From positions 1-44,793 of the forward strand of contig CAKZJB010000222.1 of assembly GCA_936940865.1 (NCBI GenBank): a DNA stretch of 44,793 nucleotides. The letters are read 5' to 3'. Source of the stretch: an uncultured Asticcacaulis sp. GTDB lineage: Bacteria; Pseudomonadota; Alphaproteobacteria; Caulobacterales; Caulobacteraceae. A program made the translations under genes and the position numbers. Below, piece after piece: positions 20,698 to 28,057 of this stretch; position 1 is the stretch's first letter; the number at the start of each line of letters is the position of its first letter. Below the pieces are notes generated by a model, which did no database searches, was not told where the DNA came from, and was given only the letters and a program-made list of their open reading frames with translations.

Positions 20698-21687
20698 ATG
20701 TCCGACTATCCGCCGGCCGACAGCACGAGCGGCGTGATCGCATCCCGGTTGAGAGCGGCGGTTGCCGGGCGCGACCGGCCGGTGGTGTTCAGGGGGGCGG
20801 TCACCGACTGGCCGATCGTCGCCGCCGCTGGCCAGGGCACACCGGCCCTGGTCGCCTACCTCAAGGCGCGCGACAGCGGCCGGCCGGTCGAAACCTTCCG
20901 CCAGGCCCCCGACGGTGACGGCAAGTACTTCTACGACGGCGACATGGCGGGATTCAATTTCGCCCGCGCGGCCATTCCTTTGCCGGCCGTGCTCGATCGT
21001 CTGGGACGCCCCGGCTCGGAACCGATCTATGTCCAGTCCGCGCTTCTCAAGGACCATCTGCCGGGCGTTAAGGCCGAAAACCGGTTGCCGGGTGTCGAGG
21101 CCGAGCCGCGTATCTGGATCGGCAATCGTTCGAAGACCCAGATTCACTTCGATCTTTACGACAACCTGGCCTGCATGGTGGCGGGCCGGAAGCGTTTCGT
21201 GCTGTTCCCGCCCGACCAGGTCGGCAACCTCTATATGGGGCCGTTCGAAGCGACGGTGTCGGGTGTGCCCACGTCCATGGCAGACCTGGAAAACCCGGAT
21301 TTCGAAAGGCACCCGCGTTTCGCGGAGGCGCTGAAACACGCCACCATCGCCGACCTCGAACCCGGCGATGTCCTCTATATACCGTACATGTGGTGGCACC
21401 ACGTCGTATCGGACGGGACCTTGAACGCCCAGATCAATTTCTGGTGGGACGAAGGCGGGGCAGGCCTGAGCCAGCCTATCCACGCGCTCTTCCACGCCAT
21501 GCTCAGCCTCCGCGATCTGCCGGCGCACTACAATACCGCATGGAAGACGATGTTCGATCACTTCGTCTTCGGCAGCGCCCGAGGGGAACACCTGCCCCCG
21601 CAAGTCCGCGGCCTGCAAGGCGACCTCAGCGACGAACAGCGCGCCGCGATCCGCAAACAAGTCGGCCGGAACCTTTCCGACGACTGA
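20698..21687 (+). CDS. JmjC/cupin-8-like Fe(II)/2-oxoglutarate oxygenase
   Basis: 329-residue protein with the cupin-8 (JmjC-like) fold, a family whose members hydroxylate proteins or small substrates. The facial triad is visible as His150-x-Asp152 in Gln-Ile-His-Phe-Asp, with a distal His in Trp-Trp-His-His-Val (234-235). The conserved Gly-Arg-Lys-Arg-Phe-Val-Leu-Phe-Pro-Pro strand and Glu-Pro-Gly-Asp-Val-Leu-Tyr-Ile-Pro lie between them. A ribosome-binding site (GGAGG) precedes the ATG. The substrate is unknown. Some family members sit near surface-sugar or TonB-receptor genes; nothing like that is adjacent here. Confidence 0.82.
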   Translation: MSDYPPADSTSGVIASRLRAAVAGRDRPVVFRGAVTDWPIVAAAGQGTPALVAYLKARDSGRPVETFRQAPDGDGKYFYDGDMAGFNFARAAIPLPAVLDRLGRPGSEPIYVQSALLKDHLPGVKAENRLPGVEAEPRIWIGNRSKTQIHFDLYDNLACMVAGRKRFVLFPPDQVGNLYMGPFEATVSGVPTSMADLENPDFERHPRFAEALKHATIADLEPGDVLYIPYMWWHHVVSDGTLNAQINFWWDEGGAGLSQPIHALFHAMLSLRDLPAHYNTAWKTMFDHFVFGSARGEHLPPQVRGLQGDLSDEQRAAIRKQVGRNLSDD

Positions 21688-21690
21688 AGG

Positions 21691-22191
21691 TCAGAATACG
21701 GCGGCGGCCGAAGCCGCGCCCGGCGGAGGACCGTACCGGTTGGCGACCGGCTTGCCTGCCTGGCTCAGTTGAAAGCGCAGGAAGATGTTGAAGGCGACGG
21801 ACGGAATGATCAGCACCCAGATCCAATCGATGCTGCCCAGCAGCCACTGCGGCATGCCTTCCCCCGTCAGGTCGGATATGGCAACAGCGCCGATAAAGCC
21901 GAGAACGGCGACCAGGATCACCGGGCTCAGCAGTAAAATCTTGCCCGACATGTTGCGGTCGTGGAGCCGGCGGACCATGACCTGGAAGAACCGGTAGCGA
22001 TAGTAGGACAACAGGATGAATCCGACCAGCCATGCCGTGCCGCCCACCCAGGCGGGCACGGATTTGAAGCTGACGCCACCGGCGACGAACAGGACGATCG
22101 GGATGATACAGAAGGCGAAATGGCGCCAGCGCGCCTTGTTGTATTCCGCCACGCCGATGCGGCCGTGGCTGTTCCATGACAGATCGATCAT
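21691..22191 (-). CDS. DUF805-family membrane protein
   Basis: About 166 residues with four hydrophobic segments. The DUF805 (YhaH-like) signature Arg-Arg-Leu-His-Asp-Arg-Asn-x-Ser-Gly follows the second helix. The C-terminus is a Pro/Gly/Ala-rich tail. No function is established for the family. The start is uncertain: the ATG at 22191 has a G-run 6 bases upstream, and an ATG two codons earlier (22197) is also possible. It converges on the cupin gene with 3 bp between stop codons. Confidence 0.7.
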   Translation of the reverse strand: MIDLSWNSHGRIGVAEYNKARWRHFAFCIIPIVLFVAGGVSFKSVPAWVGGTAWLVGFILLSYYRYRFFQVMVRRLHDRNMSGKILLLSPVILVAVLGFIGAVAISDLTGEGMPQWLLGSIDWIWVLIIPSVAFNIFLRFQLSQAGKPVANRYGPPPGAASAAAVF

Positions 22192-22245
22192 TGTCATCCC
22201 CCCCAAAACAGGGAAGACTATAACCGATCTCGCCGTTCTGTAAAC

Positions 22246-22890
22246 CTATCCCCGATGCCGTTCGCGTAAGGTTTCGAGCACGGCATCGAGCGAGGTCTCG
22301 CGGGCCATCAGCAGCACGGTCAGATGATAGAGCAGGTCGGCGGCTTCGTTATGCAGTTCGTCGAGATCGCCGGCACGGCCGGCCAGCGCTGTTTCCAGGC
22401 CTTCTTCGCCGACCTTCTGCGCGATCTTGGCGATGCCCTTGTGCATCAGGCGGGCGGTGTAGCTGTCGGCCGGATCGGCCTTGGCGCGATCGGCGACGAC
22501 ATTGGCGAGCTCTCCCAGGAAGCCGATGCCCGGCGCGTCCTCGTGGCCGAAGCAGGAGGTCGTCTTGGTGTGGCAGGTCGGACCGGCCGGACGGGCATAG
22601 ACCAGCAGGGCGTCTTCGTCGCAATCTGTCAGGATGCGATCGAGCCTAAGCGAATCGCCCGACGTCTCGCCCTTGGTCCACAAACGGCCTTTCGAACGCG
22701 AAAAAAAGGTCACCAGACCGCTGTCGAGCGTCCTGGTCAGGGCCTCGGCGTTCATATAGCCGAGCATCAGCACCTGCAGCGTGTCGGCGTGCTGCACGAT
22801 GGCCGGCACGAGACCGCCGTCCTTGTTGAAGTCGATCCGCGCCACGTCGTTGAGCGTAAGCGGGTTCGGGATGTGGTGCGCTTCGGGCAT
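22246..22890 (-). CDS. hisIE: Bifunctional phosphoribosyl-AMP cyclohydrolase / phosphoribosyl-ATP diphosphatase
   Basis: Catalyses steps 2 and 3 of histidine synthesis. The 214 residues combine an N-terminal HisI domain (about 1-115: Gly-Tyr-Met-Asn-x-Glu-Ala, Phe-Phe-Ser-Arg, Leu-Trp-x-Lys-Gly-Glu-Thr-Ser-Gly, then metal-binding cysteines in Asp-Cys-Asp and Gly-Pro-Thr-Cys-His plus Ser-Cys-Phe) and a C-terminal HisE domain (Lys-Val-Gly-Glu-Glu-Gly-x-Glu-Thr, Asn-Glu-Ala-x-Asp-Leu-x-Tyr-His). This fused form is the enteric arrangement; many Alphaproteobacteria keep hisI and hisE apart. The ATG at 22890 is chosen from homology; the upstream open frame runs through a repeat. Last gene of the his operon. 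Confidence 0.93.
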   Translation of the reverse strand: MPEAHHIPNPLTLNDVARIDFNKDGGLVPAIVQHADTLQVLMLGYMNAEALTRTLDSGLVTFFSRSKGRLWTKGETSGDSLRLDRILTDCDEDALLVYARPAGPTCHTKTTSCFGHEDAPGIGFLGELANVVADRAKADPADSYTARLMHKGIAKIAQKVGEEGLETALAGRAGDLDELHNEAADLLYHLTVLLMARETSLDAVLETLRERHRG

Positions 22891-22910
22891 GGTCGTGTGC
22901 CTTGTGAAAG

Positions 22911-23047
22911 ACCCCTCCACCGCTTCCTTGCGCGGCAAGCGCAATTCGCTTGCTTCGCTCACCCCCTCCCCACGCTGTGCGTAGGGAGGAGATGTCTTCT
23001 CCTCTCCATCTTTGATGGGGAAGGGGACCGCGAAGCGGTGGAGGGGT
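22911..23047. repeat. Dispersed palindromic repeat, copy A, between hisF and hisIE
   Basis: Perfect 16-bp inverted arms, ACCCCTCCACCGCTTC at 22911-22926 and its complement at 23032-23047, bracket C/T-rich then G-rich sequence. Its right half (22996-23047) resembles copy B at 28001-28051 between hisD and hisG, both following CTCCTCYCCATNNTTGATGGGG then GTGGAGGGGT. The GTGGAGGGGT-type ending recalls repeats common in Caulobacteraceae genomes (from memory). It lies inside the transcribed operon, 20 bp from the hisIE start. Confidence 0.65.
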
Positions 23048-23053
23048 ATCTTG

Positions 23054-23821
23054 CTATAATCGGATCGAAATTCCGTCGGCCTTGAGCTGCTGCTTGAGGT
23101 CGGGGATGGCGATGATCTTCTTGTGGAATACACTGGCGGCCAGTGCGCCGGAAACGTCTGCCTCGACGAAGGCGTCGCGGAAGTGTTCGGGCGCACCCGC
23201 GCCGCCGGACGCGACGAGCGGGATGTGCAAAAGGTCGCGCACAAGCTTGAGCTGCTTGAGGTCGTAGCCCTTGCGCACGCCGTCCTGGTTCATGCAGTTG
23301 AGCACGATTTCACCCGCGCCGCGCTTTTGCGCTTCGACCACCCAGTCGAGCGTGCGACGGCCGGCCTGGCGGATCTTGTCGGGATCGCCGGAATACTGAT
23401 GGACGTAGTAGTCGTTGTCCATCTCGCGCGAGTCGATACCCACCACGACGCACTGCGAGCCGGCCATCTCCGCCAGTTCGTCGATCAGGTCCGGGCGTTC
23501 CAGCGCGGGAGAATTGATCGACACCTTGTCGGCGCCGGAATCGAGGCAGCGCACTGCCTGTTCGGCCGTCCGCAGGCCACCGGCGACGCAGAAGGGGATG
23601 TCGAGCGCGCGCGCGATGTCGCGCACCCAGTTGTAGTCGACCGTGCGGCCTTCCGACGAAGCCGTAATGTCGTACAGCACAAGCTCGTCGGCGCCTTCGT
23701 CGCGGTAGCGCAGCGCCAGGTCCACGGCGTCGCCCAGAACTTCGTGGCCTACGAACTGCACGCCTTTGACGACCTTGCCGTCCTTGACGTCGAGGCAGGG
23801 GATGATGCGTCTAGCCAACAT
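23054..23821 (-). CDS. hisF: Imidazole glycerol phosphate synthase cyclase subunit HisF
   Basis: With HisH forms imidazole glycerol phosphate and AICAR from PRFAR and glutamine-derived ammonia. The 255-residue beta/alpha barrel has the N-terminal Ile-Ile-Pro-Cys-Leu-Asp-Val with catalytic Asp, two phosphate-binding Gly-Gly/Gly-Ala regions and the second catalytic Asp in Asn-Gln-Asp-Gly-Val-Arg. The C-terminus (Ala-Ala-Ser-Val-Phe-His-Lys, then a final Ile-Arg) is of the enteric kind. Its start overlaps the end of hisA by 11 bp. Confidence 0.95.
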   Translation of the reverse strand: MLARRIIPCLDVKDGKVVKGVQFVGHEVLGDAVDLALRYRDEGADELVLYDITASSEGRTVDYNWVRDIARALDIPFCVAGGLRTAEQAVRCLDSGADKVSINSPALERPDLIDELAEMAGSQCVVVGIDSREMDNDYYVHQYSGDPDKIRQAGRRTLDWVVEAQKRGAGEIVLNCMNQDGVRKGYDLKQLKLVRDLLHIPLVASGGAGAPEHFRDAFVEADVSGALAASVFHKKIIAIPDLKQQLKADGISIRL

Positions 23822-24542
23822 TAATCGCGGCTTTCAAATCGATAAGTCCTTCGTAGATCGCCTTGCCGACGATGGCCCCGTGCACGCCCAGCGCCTTGAG
23901 ATCGTAAAGATCTTCGACCGAACGCACGCCGCCGGATGCCTGAATCTCCAGGTCCGGGCGCTTACGGCGCAGGGCCTGCATCAGCTCCATGTTCGGCCCC
24001 ATCAGCATCCCGTCGCGCGACACGTCGGTGACCAGGATACGCTGTGCGGTGCCTGCCGGATAGTAGTCGAGCACATCCCACAGCGAGATGCCCGAACCTT
24101 CGACCCAGCCGTGGAGGGCCGCGTCGAAATCGCCGTCCCTGGTCGGAATGACGTCGAGCGCCAGCGTGATGCGGTCCTTGCCGAAGTCCTTCAGCCAGCC
24201 GCGCACCTCCTCCGGGTTTTTCACCGCCGCCGAGCCGACGACGACGGCCGAGACACCGGCGTCGAGCAGGGTCTGGACGTGCTCGCGTGAGCGCACGCCG
24301 CCGCCTGTCTGGATTTTCGCTCTGGACGCCGCGGCCAGGCGGCCGATCAGTTCGTGCTGCTGTGGCGAGCCGGCCTTGGCGCCGTCGAGATCGACGATGT
24401 GCACCCATTCGGCATGCTCTTCGTTGAACAGGTTGAGGCGCTTGAACGGATCGGAATCGTAGCGCGTTACGGCGTCGAAACGGCCCTGCGCCAGGCGAAC
24501 GCATTCGCCGTTGATCAGGTCTATGGCGGGGTACAGGATCAT
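23811..24542 (-). CDS. hisA: ProFAR isomerase HisA
   Basis: Isomerises the aminoaldose ProFAR to the ketose PRFAR. The 243-residue barrel starts with [11 protein letters not shown], holding the first catalytic Asp. It continues with Gln-Thr-Gly-Gly-Gly-Val-Arg, the second catalytic Asp in Val-Thr-Asp-Val-Ser-Arg-Asp-Gly, and Ala-Ser-Gly-Gly-Val. It lies between hisH (1 bp gap) and hisF (11 bp overlap). Confidence 0.95.
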   Translation of the reverse strand: MILYPAIDLINGECVRLAQGRFDAVTRYDSDPFKRLNLFNEEHAEWVHIVDLDGAKAGSPQQHELIGRLAAASRAKIQTGGGVRSREHVQTLLDAGVSAVVVGSAAVKNPEEVRGWLKDFGKDRITLALDVIPTRDGDFDAALHGWVEGSGISLWDVLDYYPAGTAQRILVTDVSRDGMLMGPNMELMQALRRKRPDLEIQASGGVRSVEDLYDLKALGVHGAIVGKAIYEGLIDLKAAINVG

Positions 24543-24543
24543 A

Positions 24544-25131
24544 TCAAAGCTCTACGAAATTCTTCAGGATCTGCGCGCCGGCGGCGCTCGATCGCTCGGG
24601 GTGGAACTGGCAGCCCCAGACATTGTCCTTACGCACCATGGCGGCGAAAGGGTGGCCATAGGTGGCGGTGGTCAAGGTATATTTGTTCGCCGGGCACACA
24701 TAGGAGTGGACGAAATAGGCGAAGTCGCCGTCCTTCAGGCCTGCGTTCAGCGGGTCTTGCGTTTTGATTTCCAGCTGGTTCCAGCCCATGTGCGGCACGA
24801 CCAGTTCGCGGCTGGCCTCGATCCGCGTCACCTCGCCGGGGATCAGGCCCAGGCATTCGACATCGCCCTCGGTCGAGCGGTCGAACAGCAGTTGCTGGCC
24901 GAGGCAGACGCCCATCAAGGGCACGTCAAGCCCCCGGATGATGTCGTAAAGACCCAGTTCGTGGATGCGGCTCATGGCGAAGCCGGCGGCGCCGACGCCC
25001 GGCAGGATGACCTTCCTGGCGCCCTTGATCTCGGCCTGGTCGGACGACAGTTTCGCCTCGGCGCCCAGACGGTCGAGCGCGAACAGCACCGACGCCGTGT
25101 TGGCGCACCCAAGTTCTATAACAGTAATCAT
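24544..25131 (-). CDS. hisH: Imidazole glycerol phosphate synthase glutaminase subunit HisH
   Basis: Class I glutamine amidotransferase that supplies ammonia to HisF. The 195 residues carry the nucleophile in Gly-Val-Cys-Leu-Gly-Gln-Gln and the His/Glu pair in Phe-His-Pro-Glu-Arg-Ser-Ser-Ala-Ala-Gly, with the oxyanion-strand motif Pro-His-Met-Gly-Trp-Asn. The N-terminus Gly-Cys-Ala-Asn and the ending Leu-Lys-Asn-Phe-Val-Glu-Leu resemble enteric HisH. It follows the hisC-like/hisB fusion by 34 bp. Confidence 0.94.
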   Translation of the reverse strand: MITVIELGCANTASVLFALDRLGAEAKLSSDQAEIKGARKVILPGVGAAGFAMSRIHELGLYDIIRGLDVPLMGVCLGQQLLFDRSTEGDVECLGLIPGEVTRIEASRELVVPHMGWNQLEIKTQDPLNAGLKDGDFAYFVHSYVCPANKYTLTTATYGHPFAAMVRKDNVWGCQFHPERSSAAGAQILKNFVEL

Positions 25132-25165
25132 GTGCTAACGCTTCGCTCCTTGAGCACGACGGTAA

Positions 25166-26650
25166 TCACGCGAGCATTCCTTTGGTAGACGGCAGGGCGT
25201 CGCCTTCGATACGCGTCGCCTGGCGCAGCGCCCGGCCCAGCGCCTTGAAGCAGGCCTCGGTCTTGTGGTGGTCGTTGCCGCCCTCGACCTCGACATGGAT
25301 CGATGCGCCCAACGTCTCCGACAGCGAGCGGAAGGCGTGCGCCGTCATCTCGGTCTGGTAGTCGCCGATATGCGTCGTTTCGAACGTGCCTTTGAAGACG
25401 CAGAAGGGGCGGCCGCCGAGATCGATCGACACCTTGGCCTCGGTCTCGTCCATCGGCAGCACGAAGCCGAAGCGCGCCATACCGACGCGGTCGCCCAGCG
25501 CGATCTTCAGCGCCTGACCGAAGGCCAGCATGCAGTCCTCGACCGTGTGGTGGCCGTCGATGTGCAGGTCGCCTTCGCAGGCCAGTTGCAGCGAAAAACC
25601 GCCGTGGGTCGCCACCTGGTCCAGCATGTGATCGAAGAAGCCGATGCCGGTATTGACCTTGACCGGCTTGGGATCGTCGAGATTGACCAGGACCGAGATG
25701 CGCGTCTCCTTGGTGTCGCGCAGGATTTCGCCGGTGCGCGGCGCCTTTTCGGTCGCCGGAACGTCCAGCGCCTTGAGGATGCGGTTGTTGGTCGCCGCGT
25801 CACCCAGCGCCAGCAGCAGGCCGTTGGGCGTATTCTGCGCCGACAGGCCCATCTTCTTCAACGCCGTCTGGGTCTTGAGCAGATTGACCGGGCGCAGCAG
25901 CATGAAGGGGCCGTCGTTGAGATCGAAGCCTTCGAGTTGCGCGGAACGCGACAGGGCCGCGCGCACGCGCGCCTGCTCGGCCCGGATCAGGTCTATGCGC
26001 GCCTGGACGCTCAAGGCCCGCGACGGCGACAGTGACGCTTCGGCGGCGCGGACCGACGGCGTTGGGATAGGGTGCGGCTCGCAGTATTTCAGCAGGCCCT
26101 GCAACGTCTTGGTGTTGGCGATCAATGCACCGACGCGCGCGCCGGCCATGCCGAACAGGTAGGACAGGCTCTTCAGCACCACGACGTTAGGCTCGGCGAC
26201 GGCCAGTTCGACCAGCGAAGCGGCGGTCGACGCATCGAAATAGCTTTCGTCGATCACCAGGATCGAGGGGAAGATTTCGACGGCCAGCGTTCGCGCCGCG
26301 ACGAGGTCGAGCGCCTTGCCGTCGCGCTGGCTGGGATTGTGCGTCAGGTAGAAGCCGCCGCCCTTCGAAATCGGACCCGACTGGGGCGGCTGGCGTACGG
26401 TCAGGTTATAGACGGCGCACAGGTCTTCCAGATAGTGATCCGCGCCCGCCCAGACGAATTCGTGGCCGTGGACACGCAGGCGCCGCATCAGGACTTCCAT
26501 GGCGTGCGACGCGCCGCGCGTCACCATCAGCTGATGCGCCTCGACGCCGTAGAATTCGGCCATGCGCTCACGCAACGGCTCGAGCGACGGCGGCAGAGAT
26601 TCCAGGCCCGCGCCGCTGGCGTTCAGGGATGTGAAGGGCGAATTGAACAT
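25166..26650 (-). CDS. hisB: Fusion of a degenerate HisC-like domain to imidazoleglycerol-phosphate dehydratase (HisB)
   Basis: 494 residues in two parts. Residues 1 to about 297 follow the enteric HisC aminotransferase fold but start roughly 50 residues late. Asp134-Glu-Ser-Tyr137 and Arg172 match HisC. At the position of the PLP Schiff-base lysine the protein reads Ser163-Tyr164-Leu-Phe-Gly (codon TAC), and Leu279 stands where HisC has its substrate-carboxylate Arg. The Asn-Glu-Asn/Tyr start motif is also lost. Residues about 305-494 are IGPD, the dehydratase of histidine synthesis, with Gly-Phe-Phe-Asp-His-Met-Leu (337-343) and both Mn-binding motifs, His-His-Thr-Val-Glu-Asp (367-372) and Asp-His-His-Lys-Thr-Glu (460-465). 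The HAD phosphatase domain of enteric HisB is absent. IGPD activity is expected; aminotransferase activity is not. Confidence 0.9.
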   Translation of the reverse strand: MFNSPFTSLNASGAGLESLPPSLEPLRERMAEFYGVEAHQLMVTRGASHAMEVLMRRLRVHGHEFVWAGADHYLEDLCAVYNLTVRQPPQSGPISKGGGFYLTHNPSQRDGKALDLVAARTLAVEIFPSILVIDESYFDASTAASLVELAVAEPNVVVLKSLSYLFGMAGARVGALIANTKTLQGLLKYCEPHPIPTPSVRAAEASLSPSRALSVQARIDLIRAEQARVRAALSRSAQLEGFDLNDGPFMLLRPVNLLKTQTALKKMGLSAQNTPNGLLLALGDAATNNRILKALDVPATEKAPRTGEILRDTKETRISVLVNLDDPKPVKVNTGIGFFDHMLDQVATHGGFSLQLACEGDLHIDGHHTVEDCMLAFGQALKIALGDRVGMARFGFVLPMDETEAKVSIDLGGRPFCVFKGTFETTHIGDYQTEMTAHAFRSLSETLGASIHVEVEGGNDHHKTEACFKALGRALRQATRIEGDALPSTKGMLA

Positions 26651-26684
26651 CGGTTATACGATCTTTTTTGTGTAAAACGTTTGT

Positions 26685-27983
26685 TTAAACTTCGAGACGG
26701 AAATCCGCGGCCAGGGCGTGGGCTTCGAGGCCCTCCAGGCGCGCCAGCCGGGCGGCGGCGGGCGCGATTGTGGCCGCGCCGGCCTTTGTGGCGCGCTGAA
26801 CGACAAAGCTGGTGAGGAAGGAGCGCACGGTGATGCCGTCCCACGCCTTGGCGGCGCCGTCGGTCGGCAGGACGTGGCTGGGACCGGCCGCATAGTCGCC
26901 GAAGGTTTCGGCGGCGTAGGTCCCGGCGAAGATGGTGCCGGCGGCGGTCAGGTGCGGGATGATGCCGTCGATGTCCACGACCTGGATCGCCAGGTGTTCG
27001 GGGCCATAGAGGTTCGACACCTCGGCGGCTTCGGCGATCGAGGACACCACGAACAGGCGCGCCTGGTCGAGCGAAGCCCTGGCGATAGCGGCGCGCGGCA
27101 GGCGTTCGACCTGAACGCGGACTTCGGCGGCGATCTTTTCGGCTATGTCGCGCGACAGGGCGACCAGGATGACCTGGGCGTCGGCGTCGTGCTCGGCCTG
27201 GCTGAGCAGATCGGCCGCGACCAGCTTTGCGTTGGCCGTGTCGTCGGCGATGACCAGCAGTTCCGACGGCCCGGCCGGCATGTCGATGGCCAGGCCGGAC
27301 ACGCGCTCGGTGGCGTAACGCTTGGCCTCGGCGACGTACTTGTTGCCCGGGCCGAAAATCTTGTCGGCGGCCGGAATGCCTTCGAGCACGCCCAGCGCCA
27401 GGGCGGCAATGCCGTGCGCCCCGCCGACGCGCCATACGGTGTCGAGGCCCGAGGCAGCGCCTGCGGCGATCATCATCGGGTGGATGGAGCCGTCCGTGGC
27501 CGGCGGCGTGATGCAGACGCGGTTCTTCACGCCCGCGACAAGGGCCGGCACCGCCGTCATGATCAGGGTCGAGAACAGCGGCGCCGTGCCGCCCGGGGCA
27601 TAGAGGCCTGCCGTGGTCAGCGGACGATAGACGCGCTGCAGGCTCAGGCCCGGCTTGGGCGCGATGACGGGGCCGTCACCCGGCAATTCGGCGGCCTGGA
27701 AAGCGCGGACGTTTTCGACCGCCAGTTCCATGGCGGACAGGTCGTCCGCGGTCAGCTGCGCGCGCGCGGCGTCGACCGTCGCGGCGTTGAGGCGCACCGC
27801 GTCGGGCGCGTGGCCGTCGAGCCTGACCGCCCAGTCGCTCAGGGCTTCGAAGCCACGAGCTTCGATATCGTCGAAGATGGTCTTGACGCGCGCGGCGACC
27901 GCCGGATCGCGGCGGTTTTCCGGCCGGCGCAGCGCCGCCGTGCGTTCGGCTGTGCTTAAGTCTTTCCAGACGAAGGTTTTCAT
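26685..27983 (-). CDS. hisD: Histidinol dehydrogenase
   Basis: Zn enzyme that makes the last two NAD-dependent oxidations, L-histidinol to L-histidine. The 432 residues match family length. Visible motifs are Ala-Gly-Leu-Tyr-Ala-Pro-Gly-Gly, Phe-Gly-Pro-Gly-Asn-Lys-Tyr-Val, the Gln and His ligands in Leu-Ser-Gln-Ala-Glu-His-Asp, the catalytic Glu-His in Tyr-Gly-Pro-Glu-His-Leu, and a late His in Leu-Glu-Ala-His. The ATG at 27983 is used; further upstream the frame enters a repeat. The gene ends 34 bp before the hisC-like/hisB fusion, across an unusually AT-rich gap. Confidence 0.95.
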   Translation of the reverse strand: MKTFVWKDLSTAERTAALRRPENRRDPAVAARVKTIFDDIEARGFEALSDWAVRLDGHAPDAVRLNAATVDAARAQLTADDLSAMELAVENVRAFQAAELPGDGPVIAPKPGLSLQRVYRPLTTAGLYAPGGTAPLFSTLIMTAVPALVAGVKNRVCITPPATDGSIHPMMIAAGAASGLDTVWRVGGAHGIAALALGVLEGIPAADKIFGPGNKYVAEAKRYATERVSGLAIDMPAGPSELLVIADDTANAKLVAADLLSQAEHDADAQVILVALSRDIAEKIAAEVRVQVERLPRAAIARASLDQARLFVVSSIAEAAEVSNLYGPEHLAIQVVDIDGIIPHLTAAGTIFAGTYAAETFGDYAAGPSHVLPTDGAAKAWDGITVRSFLTSFVVQRATKAGAATIAPAAARLARLEGLEAHALAADFRLEV

Positions 27984-28000
27984 CGGTGTGTCTACCCCAT

Positions 28001-28051
28001 CTCTCCTCCCCATAATTGATGGGGAGGGGGACCACGAAGTCGTGGAGGGGT
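28001..28051. repeat. Dispersed palindromic repeat, copy B, between hisD and hisG
   Basis: Contains CTCCTCCCC facing GGGGAGG around ATAATTGAT, then ACCACGAAGTCGTGG (a near-perfect small palindrome) and GTGGAGGGGT. Its layout and much of its sequence match 22996-23047 (copy A) in the same orientation. It fills most of the 74-bp hisD-hisG gap. Confidence 0.6.
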
Positions 28052-28057
28052 CCTTTC

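Noticed and set aside
22891-23244. N-terminal extension of hisIE
   Set aside because: The upstream frame runs through the palindromic repeat and the end of hisF and is Ser/Pro/Arg-rich; HisI homology begins just after 22890.
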